NCBI GenBank assembly: GCA_933228895.1
Contig: OW121848.1
Coordinates: forward strand, 91,345,470-91,409,469
Reading direction: 5' to 3'
DNA: 64,000 nucleotides
Source of the DNA: Platycnemis pennipes
Lineage: Eukaryota; Arthropoda; Insecta; Odonata; Platycnemididae
Shown here: positions 48,131-61,019 of the stretch, one piece after another
How the letters are laid out: each line of letters opens with the position of its first letter
Position numbering within the stretch: position 1 is the stretch's first letter
Notes under the pieces: generated by a model
The model's input: the letters and a program-made list of their open reading frames with translations, nothing else
Told to the model about the DNA's origin: nothing
Database searches by the model: none
Position numbers and translations under genes: made by a program

Positions 48131-50210
48131 TTTGTTGTTCTCGCTGTCCCGTTGAAAGGGTAAAGACGGGCGAGAGACGGGGAATGGGTTGAATAAGAGC
48201 CTTAGTCTCTCTCTTCCCCCTATCTTCTTCAACCATACCCCGTCCCACTGCTCTGTTTATCGCGTCAAACCGCTCTTATTCCCTTGCTGGCTGCATTCCC
48301 CCTTGATGTATCCAATCCGCTGGTTTACTCTCGTCTTCACTCTCTCTATCGCTTCACCTCTAGTCCCAAGCCATTCGTTTTCATTCAATTTTCCGACGGG
48401 ATGGATCTCATCTCTTTCCCTCCTCCCTTCGTGTCCTCCGCCTCTCCCTCCTGATGCAAGTCTTTTGTCATCCCCCCTCCCGCCGCTCCATATAAGTCGA
48501 TCGGCCGTCTTTCATCCTCCCGGGTCGAAAGAATGCTATTGTAAGATTGTATTCGATCCTTTTTAATACCTTTTTGCGAAAGCGTCGGGTGGACGCGGGG
48601 CCTTATACGAGATATTAATGCTGAATCGTTAATGCGTTTTGTCTCGCGCTTGGCAGTGCCGTTGTTATCTGTAACGTGGAGACCGTAATTTTTGAGGGAT
48701 GGGTAGGCTGGAAAAAAACTGGGGGAGAGGCGATGGTTAGATCGTTACGGCTGTCCCGGAGGCGGCCAGCGCCTTAATCGGGAGGTATCCTCGCAAGAGA
48801 GAAGCCACTCGTCATCGGAAACACTTAGCGCCCGCTCTCTGTTTCTCCTTCTCCATCTTTGCCTGTACATCTCTTCATCCGTTTATTCTCTCTTCGGAGC
48901 TCTTCAGATTCAAGATTTCATTCCTCTCCTCGGCCTGTTAATAATAATCCCGTGCCGGTGTTATCGCTGCATCGTTAATGAGGCGCGGTAAGTTTCAGTG
49001 ACACGTAAATGCGGAGAGGTAACTAGTTCCGATCCACCGTAACGAACGTCATAATTTCTGTCGGATTACCATTTATAGACGCATCAACTGCAGGCCAACT
49101 GTTGAGTAACACCATGAATGTGAGCATTTTGTAAAACAATACGAGTATTTTTCTTGTATGATTTCAGATCTTGCTTGTTAATGCTAATCCTATTCGCTAC
49201 TTTTAATTTTATAAACGTTAGCAGATGTTCTATTTCGCAAATTAGTTTGCTTCCCTCCGAAGGGTATTATTTGGAGTCCGAGATAAATTTCAATTACCCT
49301 CTCTCATAGATCTTTCGTGGAGATGATAAATCAGTCGGTCATCGTTTGTCTTGGAGGTTTCCGCGAAGCATAAAAAAATACCTTGTATCGAGTGTGATGA
49401 TGTCGATTATTCGTCGTCAATGTTATTTAGGACGTGTCGTGGAGTGATGTTTGAAGTCATTGCTGTATCAACGGAGAGGATGCAGCATAGAAAAAAAACC
49501 ATGTGTTGTCCATTAGCTAGTCGTTCGCTTCCTTGTTTTAGTCGCCATCATTCTAATGCATTCACATCGTCGTGTCAGTGCCGCCGCGGCTTATTCCGTC
49601 CGCCAGAAGCGTCGTCTCCCTTTCTCAGTTTCCCTGCCTTCACGGCGCCGCGATCGAATCATGCTTACTCATCATCCTTTGCAAATCGATGCGCGCGTAA
49701 TGCCATCGGACTACATTCTCTCCCCGTGCACACCGCGAACAGAGGATCATGAATCAGACCTCCACTCCACCGGGTAGTGGATGGCAGCCGCTTGCTCAGG
49801 CTTGGCAGTTTTGTATTCTCCCGCTGAATAAGGCAGCTCTTTTCTTCACTCTTCGCTTCAGAAATCAATTGTGCTCATTCCGAGTTACAATGCTTCTAAC
49901 TAACGGGTACTTTTCCATTGAAATGACCGTAATAAGTCTCTCGAAGCTCGATCGCCCTCTCTTTTGTCGTTTAAGCAACTTAGAATCATTGAATTTTCGC
50001 GTTCCGAATGAAAACTTAGTGTGAAAATGAACAGCATGTGTTTTGTTCTTTACTTTAAAAGTCCTGTTGGGATTTTTATCTTTGAGTTTTTAATCCAATT
50101 CGTTGAGACTTCTCCTGTAATAAATTTTGTTTCTTATTATATTTTCACAAACTTTTACTGAAATATAGCTAATAACTTCAGCCTTAACTATGTGATACCT
50201 TTCCATAATA
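48131..50210. other. Pyrimidine block, then mixed unique DNA
   Basis: C/T-rich at 48195-48540. GCTGAATCGTTAATGCG at 48621-48637 recurs as GCTGCATCGTTAATGAG at 48966-48982, possibly paired binding sites. 49590-49750 is CpG-rich. A 133-codon frame at 49351-49752 has no recognised domain. Confidence 0.4.
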
Positions 50211-50391
50211 GAAAATAAAAGAATAAGAATTTGTTAGGTTCACTTCATATTTAAATAGGCACGACCCGGGTTTCATAACGTAGTTACGTGAAGATGTAAC
50301 TGTTAGCTGGAGATGTAACTGCGTTATGAAACCTGGGTCGTGCCTATTTAAATATAAAGTGAACCTAACAAAGTTTCATTCTTTTATTTTC
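50211..50391. repeat. Fold-back element 2 (181-bp inverted repeat)
   Basis: The arms pair from GAAAATAAAAGAAT (50211) with ATTCTTTTATTTTC (ending 50391). The pairing runs through TTGTTAGGTTCACTT, ATTTAAATAGGCACGACCC, GGGTTTCATAACG and GTTAC. The centre is GTGAAGATGTAACTGTTAGC plus TGGAGATG. A 15-bp direct repeat CTTTTACTGAAATAT lies outside the left arm (50152-50166) and abuts the right arm (50391-50405). The right arm reads GATG, a TAAC/GTTA stem, GAAACC and GGGTC, again like a hammerhead motif. Confidence 0.8.
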
Positions 50392-51370
50392 TTTTACTGA
50401 AATATTTTACATTGAAATGATCCGTGAAATTGTTTACTTGGATGCATAATTCTTTACCGGAAGTAATTTTTAATAAATTTTCCTTTTCCTTCGTCGTTTC
50501 CCATTTGAAAAATGCGTTTTTGGTAAGTTTTAACCGTATGAATACATTTTGCTCGGAAAAGCCCATTTTATTTTCATTTTTAAGGTCTCCCTACAAGTGG
50601 GTAAATTTTTTTCCCAGAGTTAGGTTGTTGCACGTTATTGGTGGATAAAAATTACTGCTATCCTCTCATAATCTATCTTACCCTGAATTTGCTGAAACAT
50701 CGATTGTGTCGCTATATGTTTTCCTAGCTCTTGATTATTTACAAACACTCACAAACAATGTAGTACTTCGAATCTGTTCATATGACTAGAACTCTCAGCA
50801 CGGATACCCTCCTGATGTGATTTGCTAGAGTTTTTTAATCAAGGGGCTCATATTTGCCTTCATTCATTGACCTCACCTAGATTTATGTATATTGAACGGT
50901 GTTCTGAAATAACGGCGATCATATGCCGTCCTTAAATGAATTTCACCATTTCAAGTGTTGATCACGCACAAGAGTTAATGGTTCACTACTTCCATTACTG
51001 TTTGGAAAAAAATAGACTCGTCTGTGAATGAACTCAGGTTTTTTTCTGACACCGCCAACACAGTATCGATGGGGGCGTATTGTGTAGAGGATATTGTATT
51101 GAAATTGCACCGAAATACACTCCGGCAGTACAAATTCAAGGAAGTTGAAGAAGCCTTATCCTAAAGAATATCGGAGCAAGAAAAAAGTATCTTTAAACTG
51201 TTTTTTTTCGTGTTGAAGGGTTAATGTTTTGTGTGAAATGTTTAATAAGACGTATTCTTTCCCGCCTAATGCACCATTTCGCCATGGTGAAATGGTGTAT
51301 GAAGCGCATGGCTGTAAATGCATAGTTCTTTAAAATTTGAATTTCTGCGCAACATACTCTTACCGTGAAC
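50392..51370. other. Unique AT-rich DNA with one palindrome
   Basis: No gene seen. The palindrome at 51269-51300 is listed separately. Confidence 0.4.
51269..51300. repeat. Near-perfect 32-bp palindrome
   Basis: CACCATTTC and GAAATGGTG flank a central CCATGG, with one internal mismatched pair and one outer G-T. It has no loop, so it would extrude as a cruciform or act as a dyad binding site. Confidence 0.75.
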
Positions 51371-51880
51371 CCCTTCCATGCCACCCTACTTTTCCGCCTC
51401 GCTGGTCCTCCTCATCAGCCTCTTAATTTTTTTTCTTGGAAGCCCCACGAAAGGTGGTCCCACCAGGAAATGGAGGACGCAAGGAGTTCGGCAGCGGAAA
51501 GCCCGGGAGCCGTCACGAGCGGCAGCAGCAGCTGTGGTCCTTTTTAACTGCCGCTCGTGCCCTCCCGTCAACACGTTCCCAGTTCTCACGTTGCGACCCT
51601 TCGTACGCTCGCCCCACCCCGCCCCACATGCTCCTCCATCTCGCCCCCGTCTCCGGCTTCCGTAAGCGGCGATCACGTTCCTCTGTTTGTCCGGACCACG
51701 TCCTCGCCGCGGCGACTGTGTGCGGGGAAGTTCGCACGGAGCGAAAATGGTGCGGGAGGCGGGGGGCAAAGGAATGAGAGAGAGGGAGTAATGGAGAGAG
51801 AAGGGGAGATAGGGACTTTGACTTTCGTTTACTTTAACCTGGACCAGATGAGGACAAAGACCCCCTCTTCCCCTGGCCCA
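51371..51880. other. CpG-rich block
   Basis: GC-rich with CAG-type words near 51520 and purine-rich at 51765-51815. Frames of up to 174 codons overlap on both strands and in all phases, so none is accepted. Confidence 0.45.
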
Positions 51881-52302
51881 GGGGGCAAGAAATATATTTA
51901 TCATGTGCAATCAGTTCTTGTTGGCACGCAAGCTTTGTTGTTATGTCGAAAACATTGTGGATTTACGTCGTATTTTCAGTCAGGTCATGTTTTCCAATCA
52001 TAGAAGAATAGAGTGAAAAAAAGAGGATTGAAGAAAAAAGGGAGGAATAGATAGATGATCGCCTTTATTGGGGCGCGATTGAGACTCTAATTACCCTTCT
52101 TCCATCTAACCCCTCGCCAATACGTTAGCATGATATGCGTGGTAAACAATGTTATATGATTGAAAAATTATGTACATGAAACAAAAATAAAAAAGAGCAT
52201 CCACAGGACACAAATAAGAATATATAGTGTAATAATAGGCAATAGGTGTCAAAGGTATGCACGTTGTGGGAAATATATGATAATTTTACTTGATGTCCAC
52301 CA
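51881..52302. other. Unique AT-rich DNA
   Basis: No feature recognised. Confidence 0.35.
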
Positions 52303-52480
52303 CAAAAGAAGACGGGAAGAGAGAAATAGAGAGAGGGAGAGATGAATGAATAGAAAGAGAGAGAAAGATGCGGAGAGAATGAGATGGATGCAGAGAAAGA
52401 GAGGAATGGAGGGAGATATGGTAAGAGGGAGATGATGCACCTCTCTCTATGGAAGTGAGCGCGTTGTGTATGGCGATGGA
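52303..52480 (+). repeat. GA-rich polypurine tract
   Basis: Interrupted GA/GAGAGA repeat, with few pyrimidines from 52303 to about 52440. It is the main purine-rich tract on the plus strand, opposite to the many pyrimidine blocks. The 134-codon minus frame across it is compositional. Confidence 0.8.
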
Positions 52481-53588
52481 ACGAGAAGGTGGACGGGAAT
52501 TTCCGCGTGAGCCGTGCGGAAGGACGCGGGAATGAAGTGTCCCAAGTGGAGGCCACTGAATGGTCTCCGTTGAGTCATCGGATGGATGGGAACTTTCTTT
52601 TTTTCTTTGCATTTTCTCGGTGATGCTTGCCGCGATCGTCGGCGAGCTTTTGTGGTGGTTTCGAACCCGTTAACGGAGCGGCGTCCGAAACGGGCATCGC
52701 GAGTTTCTCAGTGAATCTTAAAACTGGTGCAAACTCGAGGGAGTTCGTTTATTTCATCTGAAATCTAGCAACGCTTTGGAAAGGAACAAATCATCCTCGG
52801 TGATAACGGTGCGGTACCTTACTGGTCACAACGGTCACTACAAGAGCCCCTAGCCTTTTTAGAAAATGCCAGTCCTCCTTGGTATGGTAGGAAAAAAATT
52901 GGTAGGGTCAGTTTGTCACAGGCGTGAGCCGGAAGGAAGAATTATTGAGTAAAAACATAGACTTCTGCCATATGATGAGGATGTTAAAAATTAAGTGCGT
53001 GGGTAATCGGGAATAAGGTAATTAATGAAGTTATTACTATCAGTTTCTGTGCCCTCCGCCCCTTATTATTTTTATCCCTCAAATAATTCATGTCTATGTC
53101 GAATGCGATGTGATTCACACCAAGCACTCTTTAGCGAAATATAATTTGAGATAATGATCTCTTGCTGCAGAGGAATCGCCTTACCGTACTTGATGTGTGG
53201 AATGGTTGAGACCAAAACTATGTGGAATTGCATTGCGAATTAAAAATATTCAAAGTATTGCGTTCCGGATAGTGCTGTGATCAACCTGTGATAGGCGAAT
53301 TTTTTATTTTGGACTCACCCCACTTGCCCAGAGGTGGATTCTTAGGCAATAAGAGAATATGGAATCCCTGTCTTGTTTACTGATTTTTTTCCGAATTGCA
53401 TTGGTTGAACTCTCGCCTGATAACTCCCCTTAGGTCACGCCTCGGCGTTTCACCCGACATTTTTTTGATCAGATGGAAAATCGCCGATGGGCGAAAACGT
53501 CGGAGAATAGTAAGGAATCGGTGGGAAACTCGTGAGGAAGTAGCAGCGCGTGGGCGACGAGGATACCCGCCATGAAAAGATTTATTCA
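52481..53588. other. Unique DNA
   Basis: Mixed composition with CpG-rich patches at 52480-52720 and 53410-53580. Nothing assignable. Confidence 0.35.
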
Positions 53589-53640
53589 TCCGGAGACTTG
53601 GTTGTCCGCTTCGCTTGGACGGGCGTCGAAGTCTCCCGGA
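53589..53640. other. Bulged hairpin
   Basis: TCCGGAGACTT pairs with AAGTCTCCCGGA (11 pairs, one bulged C), with an inner GTCC/GGAC stem around TTCG-type sequence. It lies in a CpG-rich segment upstream of the CRE at 53788. Confidence 0.65.
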
Positions 53641-53960
53641 GGAGCAGTGTCGTGGAGGCTTGAGGTTGGCCCAAACCCACGAGCGTCCGTTGTTCGGTTA
53701 CGAGTCATGAAAGAGGGAAAGCGGAAGGGTGTTTGGTGAGCCAAGGGGTTGGAGGGACCCGGGAGAGGCTTGCGTGGGTGGAGAAATTGACGTCATCCGC
53801 AACTATGGCCATCGTTCCGATGCCGAATACGTCACTGGGCGCGCGATCCCTTCCCGTGCTTGCATTCTTCGCGTCCATTCCCCCTCCTCCCTCTTTTAAT
53901 CTCTCTCCGTCCACCTGCCCTAGCCTCTCTCATCGTCCCCCGCCGATCCAATCGGTGAGT
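53641..53960. promoter_or_regulatory. CpG-rich segment with CRE
   Basis: A perfect CRE TGACGTCA lies at 53788-53795, followed by ATACGTCACTG near 53827-53837, in CpG-rich DNA that turns C/T-rich at 53870-53950. A promoter or enhancer is possible. No exon or TATA box is visible. Confidence 0.3.
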
Positions 53961-56500
53961 CTCAATGGGAGTATTTTTGGGTATTTGCCTTGGCCACCCC
54001 ATCCTTTATTGTGTTTGCCTTTGTGCTCTCGGACCCAAAGTGAAATTAGTTCCGCGAGCCTTGGAATCCTCCACCGGGGGATTATTTTTATTATTTGATT
54101 CATCATTTCGCCTTGACATCTGTTTAATCGCCCGTCATTGTGCTGTGACTCCCCATGCCTTCCCTGATGGGCACATTTGTGCATGATTGCTTGGTTGCGT
54201 TATGTGGGTTGCGTTTGTGTTGTAGATATTCCGGATTTGCGCTCCGTAAAAATATTTTTCCAATCCTTCAAAGGCGAGGGATCTTGGTGGATGTCTCAAT
54301 TCGCACTTCAGTCCGCCTGTCCGCACTTCTCCTTAGAAAGTCAGAAGACGAGCCATGTAGAATTGGAATGTTTAAAAAGTGGACTAAGGTCCTCATAGAA
54401 GTAAGTACGTCTTTATCTTCGGTATTTTATTCATTTGGAGCTTTTTCAATTTCAGTTTGTTAACATCAGGCTAATGTCATTGTTAATTTAGCTCTGTGGT
54501 ATAATCACTATCTAGTTATTCTATTTCGATTATTTTTGTACTCTTCATAAACTAGCAAGTGTAAGCCAAAAGTAAAAATATGTTTTTCGTAAAATCTTAT
54601 TTTGGAAATCATGGTTTACATTAAGGAGCAGCCCCAACTATTGAATTCGCAAGTTGGTATGTACGCCACCGTTAACATTTCTTTGTGTCATTATTGAAAA
54701 TCTCTGTAATTTTTTTAGTATTTCATGCTACTGAACTAGTCATTTAATTAATTCGACCCATTTAAGGGTGGATTAATTCTTTACTTCAGGATCCCAGACA
54801 AGATTTCAATATCTTTGTCAATTTAATATCAACCCTCGGACTCTACGATATAGTTATCCTCATTAAAGATCTTGCTGTAGCATATTGGGTTGTATTGATG
54901 TATGTAGGTATCACTTCAATTTTAAATGTATATCGCCGTTGTCTCTTTTTCCTTTTTCTAATTAAGTGGAAATATCTGAGGTATTTTTGTTTTACACTCG
55001 TTCATTACAGTACCTAGGGTGATCTACGAAAACCTATGATTTTTATACACAGCCTCGGATACTTTGCGTCGATTTCATTCCAAGTTGCTAGTTTGAGAGG
55101 GCTCAGTCATGAGTTCCCACTTCTAAGGGACGTCCTTTTCTATCTCTGCAATGCAATCCGTGCTTGTAATGATGGTGAAATAAGTCATGTCGTACCGTGG
55201 GCACTTCCGAAAGCGATAAATCAATCACATCTACGCGTTCCTCGCCGTTATAATGTCATCGTTAGGTTTTTCTCGCTGGTCCCAGCACGGCTCCTAAGTA
55301 GGAATCATGTAACGTCATTTCTGCCCGGCAATATTTTACATCCTACAGATGCACAGTGGTTACTCGACGTTCTTGATGGAAGAGCGTTCTTCGACACCGC
55401 CGCGATGCGATCTTGCCGTATGATTCACCAGTTCAGTATCTTTTTGCCCCTCTCTTCTCTGAGAGCCGTTTTTCACATCGTTCCGAGCGTCCCTTTAACG
55501 GAAGTGTAAGGTGCCATTATGGAATTACATACTGTTGATGTGTTCTTTTCCTTTTACGGCCTATTTTCTTTCGTTTTTGTCGTGCGTCTGCCCCCTCCCT
55601 CTCCTCGGAGTACTCCACACATTTCTGTTTCCACGCAATCTTTCACTCCCCGTGTGCCCGCGCCTGCCCAGCCTTCGGTGAGTAGCACTTCCGACAAGGG
55701 TCCTTTATGACAGCCAGCGAGCACCTTACACCTCCGACTCTCTTGTTGTGGTTCGACTGTTATGCCGTCCGTCGTTTTCCTCCACTCCCGCTCCTCATCA
55801 AAAACCGAAATGGGGGGTAAGGAGAGTGACGGGTTGCTGCGAAGACTTTTAGCACCAAGGGATGATGGCGTTTCCGTCGCATTCTCGATGTTCATCGGCG
55901 GTATCACTCCTCAAACACCTGCCCATTTGCCAGGGATCTCGTGGTACAAGCGACGATTTTGTGATCACTCGCGTTGGTCCTTCCTGCTCGGTCTAACATA
56001 AGTGCTTGTATATATAGTTTCCTTTTGAAGAGTAACTCAGCCACCTTCTCTCACCCCGCGTTAATTCTACACACATTTTGATTTCCCATACTGAAATACG
56101 CACACTTAGGCATGTTGTTATCGCACGTGGTTACAAATTGTCGGGTTAATATTTCCGGGTGAATTTTCGTGTTTGAATATTATCTTCCGTAATATTGCTG
56201 CAGGAAGTGGGTCTGTTAGAGCGGTCCCGGAAACTGCTTGTCGCGATGAAGTGTAGGAGTGTGGCGTCACTCCCCTCCGGGAAGTCGCCGAAAGAACTTG
56301 ACGAGAAATTGAAAAATACAGGCGTGAAGCTAATATTTCTTGTTAAATTCACGTCGATAAAACTCTTGTTTATACTGACTGTTAACGAGTGAGAGCGCCC
56401 TCTTCTGGCGGTATTGGTTAAACATTAAATTTAAGGAATATGATTTTCTTTTAATGATGTCTTCACGATGTGAATCTTTCCCGCATGCTTGTAAAGTGGA
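53961..56500. other. Unique DNA, no confident gene
   Basis: The 157-codon plus frame at 55036-55509 is the longest outside low-complexity DNA, but it has no recognisable domain, and about one such frame is expected by chance in a window of this size and composition. A short frame at 56206-56390 follows an acceptor-like ATTGCTGCAG. Neither is called. Confidence 0.35.
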
Positions 56501-56519
56501 CGTTGGACGTCTTATTATA

Positions 56520-56700
56520 ATGAATTCCTCACGAATTTTGCTTCACGAATTTCGCTTGCATTCACGAATTTTGCAGATTTGGTGACGTAGGTATCAGGAA
56601 AATTTTCATAGTTATGGAAAGAAAGAATTTGGGAAATGCAATAAGTTTGCAGCTTTATCTTTCATCTAAATGGTAATGCAGCTTTATCTTTCATCTAAAG
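56520..56700 (+). repeat. Two small tandem repeats
   Basis: TTCACGAATTTTGC-type words occur three times at 56528-56572. TGCAGCTTTATCTTTCATCT occurs at 56648 and again at 56677 (period 29, 23 bases identical). Both look like recent replication-slippage duplications. Confidence 0.8.
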
Positions 56701-59700
56701 GCTGAATTAAATGTGATTGTTGCGATAATTCTTCCACAAGGTTGTTTGGTTTTTACACATTCGAATCAACTTTGTGGTTGAAATAGCGTCTTTGGCACTT
56801 TATTGCCGTTGGTTTTCGTGTATTTCAATGTATTTTTATAGCGTGTGTTTTGGGATTGTTAATGGTCTGATACAAATGTTTTGAAGTTATTGTGGACATC
56901 TAACTTTTTCTACGTCGAGAAAGTGATAAATATGGACTCTCTTTTTAAGTTCCCAGAAGTATGTGGTCTTTGCTCATCTTGCATTCACAGATCTAACAAA
57001 AAACGCGACAGATCACATAAAGTTCTTACGTGAGGTGGCATATTCTCCTTTACATTTTGTTCAGCTGGAGGTCGCATTACCGTACTCTGACTAATCTGAC
57101 ATTCGCCGGTGGAGGCGGCTGGATTTCCGAGGAATTCTTACGTAACTTCATTCCTTGAGTCATACATGATTCGCTGTGCAGCGCGTTTGCTTTGAAGTCA
57201 GGAATCAGTTTATTGCCGGTCGTGATCGTGATTATTGTGTGGAACTTTATTTTCTCCAGGGTGTGCGCTTCTAATGGTCTCTAATAAGAACTTTCTTTTG
57301 CATTTTCTCTTGATGAAACAATTTTTGCGCATATCCTTTCATTTCACGTATTCCATCTGAAAACAGACCTTGGGGACGTTGTAATACAATTGTATCGACT
57401 ACTTTCGCGTTGATGGGGAGAATACCGATAACAAACTCATTTTAATATCTTTTCTCGCATTATTAAATGTAGATGTTTGTGTTTTAACCGTCTTCGCTGC
57501 CTGCCTCGAGTAAACTTATCTTTTTCGAGAGTAAATGGAAAAGTTGTATGTGAGCATGACCAGAATGGCCAGAATATTTAGTATATACTATTTATACGTT
57601 GTTAAGTTGTGTCTAGGAAGAGTTATATTATGCCTCTTCGTACTGTGCAAATTATGTATTTTTTATTGAGAAGTTAATTGGGTTTGATTATTAACTGATG
57701 CTGTTCTTTAATGTTTTGTCAGCAATCATTTCGCTAATTTTTAAAGTTGTCAATTTTTTTCCCTAGAAAAGGCATGTACTCCGGTTTGCTTGCGGCAAAA
57801 GATTTGCAAAACCTTCATTGGCAAATGTTTTAATGTCTTACATTTTGTATGTGTCAGCCTAATTATTAATGCACACTTTGGGCAAAGAAAGTATACATTG
57901 AGGCTAAGTATAAAATTGAGGAAAGAATGTATAAATATCTTCAGTATCATTATACATATCGTCTTCATCAATTCAAAAATTCACTATTCTAATCTAATAC
58001 TCATCCTTGGCTTTCCCTAGTCTGTTAACTTAATCTTTTATATAATAGGCAAATTTGTGCAGTTCTATTTTTTTATGTTAAGGAACTTATGATTATAGAG
58101 ATATCTTGGTGTGACATGTGGAATTCACGGTTTTTTGCGCGGGTAGACGAGCATTTGAATCTTTCTGAGATACTGTATATTTCGCTAATCATATATGCGT
58201 GGAGCTGGGATACTCTCTGCCGATGTTGTGTGGGGTGTTATTTATTCTATCAGTGTCGCAGGAAAATGCCAAACTATCTTAACTCTAAGACGATGGCAAT
58301 ATCCATGCCCGTGGCAGGATCAGTAACCGTACCATTGTTATTTCAAGCCGATGCATTGCCGATCATACACGCTTGACGAAATTTGGACTCGAGTTTCAAT
58401 CGCTTTCTGTCGTTTAAGGAGGAACCTGCGCTTTGAAATACTGTATTCTTATGATTTATATCATTTGCTGTAATGAGTGAATTAAGGCTTCGTGATGCAT
58501 TTTGCATTTTAAAATATGTATCCAAAAGATCCACAGGGTAACATATCATGCAACAAAATGTTAAACTAAAGTTTTAGGTACGTAATGCAAACTAAATATT
58601 ATATTGACTCCAGCATTCGTTGCTATGTAGTCATAATTTGATTACAATATTTATTAATGAACTGAGGAAAAGAAATAATTATTTTTTGTTGAAAAACGTT
58701 TGAAAATGTTTCTCAACTGTTTATTTTCGTGATAAATTGCATTATGAATGTATAATAGAAGCACATGGCAACACCGAGAATTCATAAACAGTTGAGGGGT
58801 ACGGTATCTACGGTATCTTGTTGACAGCGGTAGATGTTTGCAGCCTTTATTTTCAAGTAGTCAGTAGTGTTTCTTCACGCAATAGATATTGCATTTATCA
58901 TTTACCTTTTCATCACCCATTATTTTTTACTTCAATCATTTGTTCGTGGCATCATTCATACATAAAATTCAGCATCACTTTTTCGCCATCTCATTTTTGG
59001 TGGAATCGTATTGATCTCTGGTTAATACGATCGTATTAATCAAACCTATTTATTCCAAATTTCTTAAAATGAGCAGCCTTACTCAACATAAGGGCAGGTT
59101 TATGAAAAAAGAAAGTTCAAAGTTTTAATAAGTAACGGACTGGACTTAGAACTTAACTCCCAATATGCCTTGTGTTCGCTATGACTATGAATTCCTGCGC
59201 AAGGGCTATCTTTGCGAGTGTGCGGTTTGAATCTGGAAAACGACTACTTCTCTCATTATGCGTTTATGCAATTATGTGTCTCAGGCTCCAGAGTCGGCAT
59301 ATCGTCTGATCTTTATGTTTATGCAGAAAACGGACAAGGAAAAAAATATAGTCAATCCATTCGCTTTACAATAAAAAATGAATTTCTGTGAAAAACATCA
59401 TTTTTCTTCTTTTCCTTTCATTCCACAGCATATCCACAGAAACACAAGGTATTGAATTGAATGATGTCTTTTTTCGGTGAATCTAAGTTTGCTAAAATAC
59501 TTTGCTAAAACAGACTGATCCTCAGCAAAGAGTGGCCGAGTTAACTAGTACTCACAATAATCTGGCCAATCAATATCCAATAAATGTTATTACTATTGTT
59601 AATTGCTATTCAAATGTGACCAAGAAATGATCAAACTGAATTATGAAATTAGTCAACTTTCGTTTTGCCGAAAACAATGTTTGAGGCAAACTTTACCTTC

Positions 59701-61019
59701 TGAGATTATGGAAAAATGACATACTAAAGAGGAAATGGAAAAAGGTACAGTATATACGGAGGGCGAACCTCACACGTGCGATGTACTTACGCGCATAAAA
59801 GCCGGTATAATAATTATGCTTGCACTAATACTGTTGTATTATCTGAACTCATACGGTCAAATTATGCATTCTAATTTTAAAATTGAGGTTAATGAACAGG
59901 TTTGCTTCCTATTCTCGCTAATGGCAAGGTACTTTACTATAAAAACTGTAGATGCTTTCAGGGATTTCTGATATTCTAAGTTTTCGCTACTGCCGGAGAC
60001 CCGATTTCTTGTGACTCCCATTCGTCGATCATTATCCGGTTTTAGTAGACTGCCGACTCTTTATGTTTATCTGAATCTGGTCGAAATTCTAAACACGTGA
60101 TTACATGAATATGTACGTACATACATATATTTACATTACTGTACACAGATACCTTTACATTAAGAAAAACGTCTACCGCAAGTGAGATGGATAAAGAAGT
60201 GGTGCTGCTAAACTCCAAATATTCTGAACACATAAGTTTGAACATTCTGATTTGACGTAAGTTCGCAGCCGTAAAAAATTAACCAACGTAGTATGTGCAA
60301 AGTAATCAATTTCGCCAAAGATGATGGAAACATTTGCTATGAGTACCACCTTATATATATTCCATATGCATAGGAATTATGAAGATTAAAATTCAAGTCG
60401 TCTCCTTAATTTCTATACCCCATTTCATATTTTATTTATTTATTTAACTGTATAAAAAGCACTAAGGCATTTAAATTGAGTTATATAAATTATGAAGACA
60501 ATTTATAATAATAACAAAAATGATAAGAAACAGAATTTGAACTAATTAAATTGAAAGACCTCCTTAGCAACGTTGCCATGTTCATCGCAGCTCGCCGGCT
60601 CCTTCCTCGGAAGAAAACCGGAAGTATGTTCTTTGAATTTAAATACTAACGTTAAACATCCGATGACCTAGGCTGGAAAAAACATATTATGTGCTTTAAT
60701 ATCTCGTGCACGTTTCCTTAGTTTTCTCGGGCCAAAATTGAAATAAAAATGTTTATGTGAAGGAAGGTCAACATACTCCCATAAGGACAATGCATTTCAA
60801 CGTGAAAAACCTTCATTTTCAAATCCATAATTCTTCGTTAAATGGCCGATGACATAGCAATATTTTTACACCATTCGATAGGGAAAGCGATGGACTATAA
60901 TATGTATATGTAAAAATCAGGGTAGGTTTTCGGGCATGCCTAAAATGATGGTTCCTCTTAATGTGCTCTGTCGTTTTTGCCGTTGAGGCAGTTAGAAACT
61001 AGAAATAGTTACCATTTAA
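56701..61019. other. AT-rich DNA, no gene seen
   Basis: About 4.3 kb with frequent A/T runs and a (TTTA)n stretch at about 60428-60446. Open frames of 60-95 codons look random. I could not recognise any repeat family, although decayed ones may be present. Confidence 0.45.

Noticed and set aside
55036..55509. 157-codon open frame in ordinary DNA
   Set aside because: No family recognised. A frame this long is expected about once by chance among six frames of 64 kb at this composition.
56206..56392. Possible exon after ATTGCTGCAG
   Set aside because: Acceptor-like sequences of this quality are common by chance. The 60-odd codons match nothing known to me.
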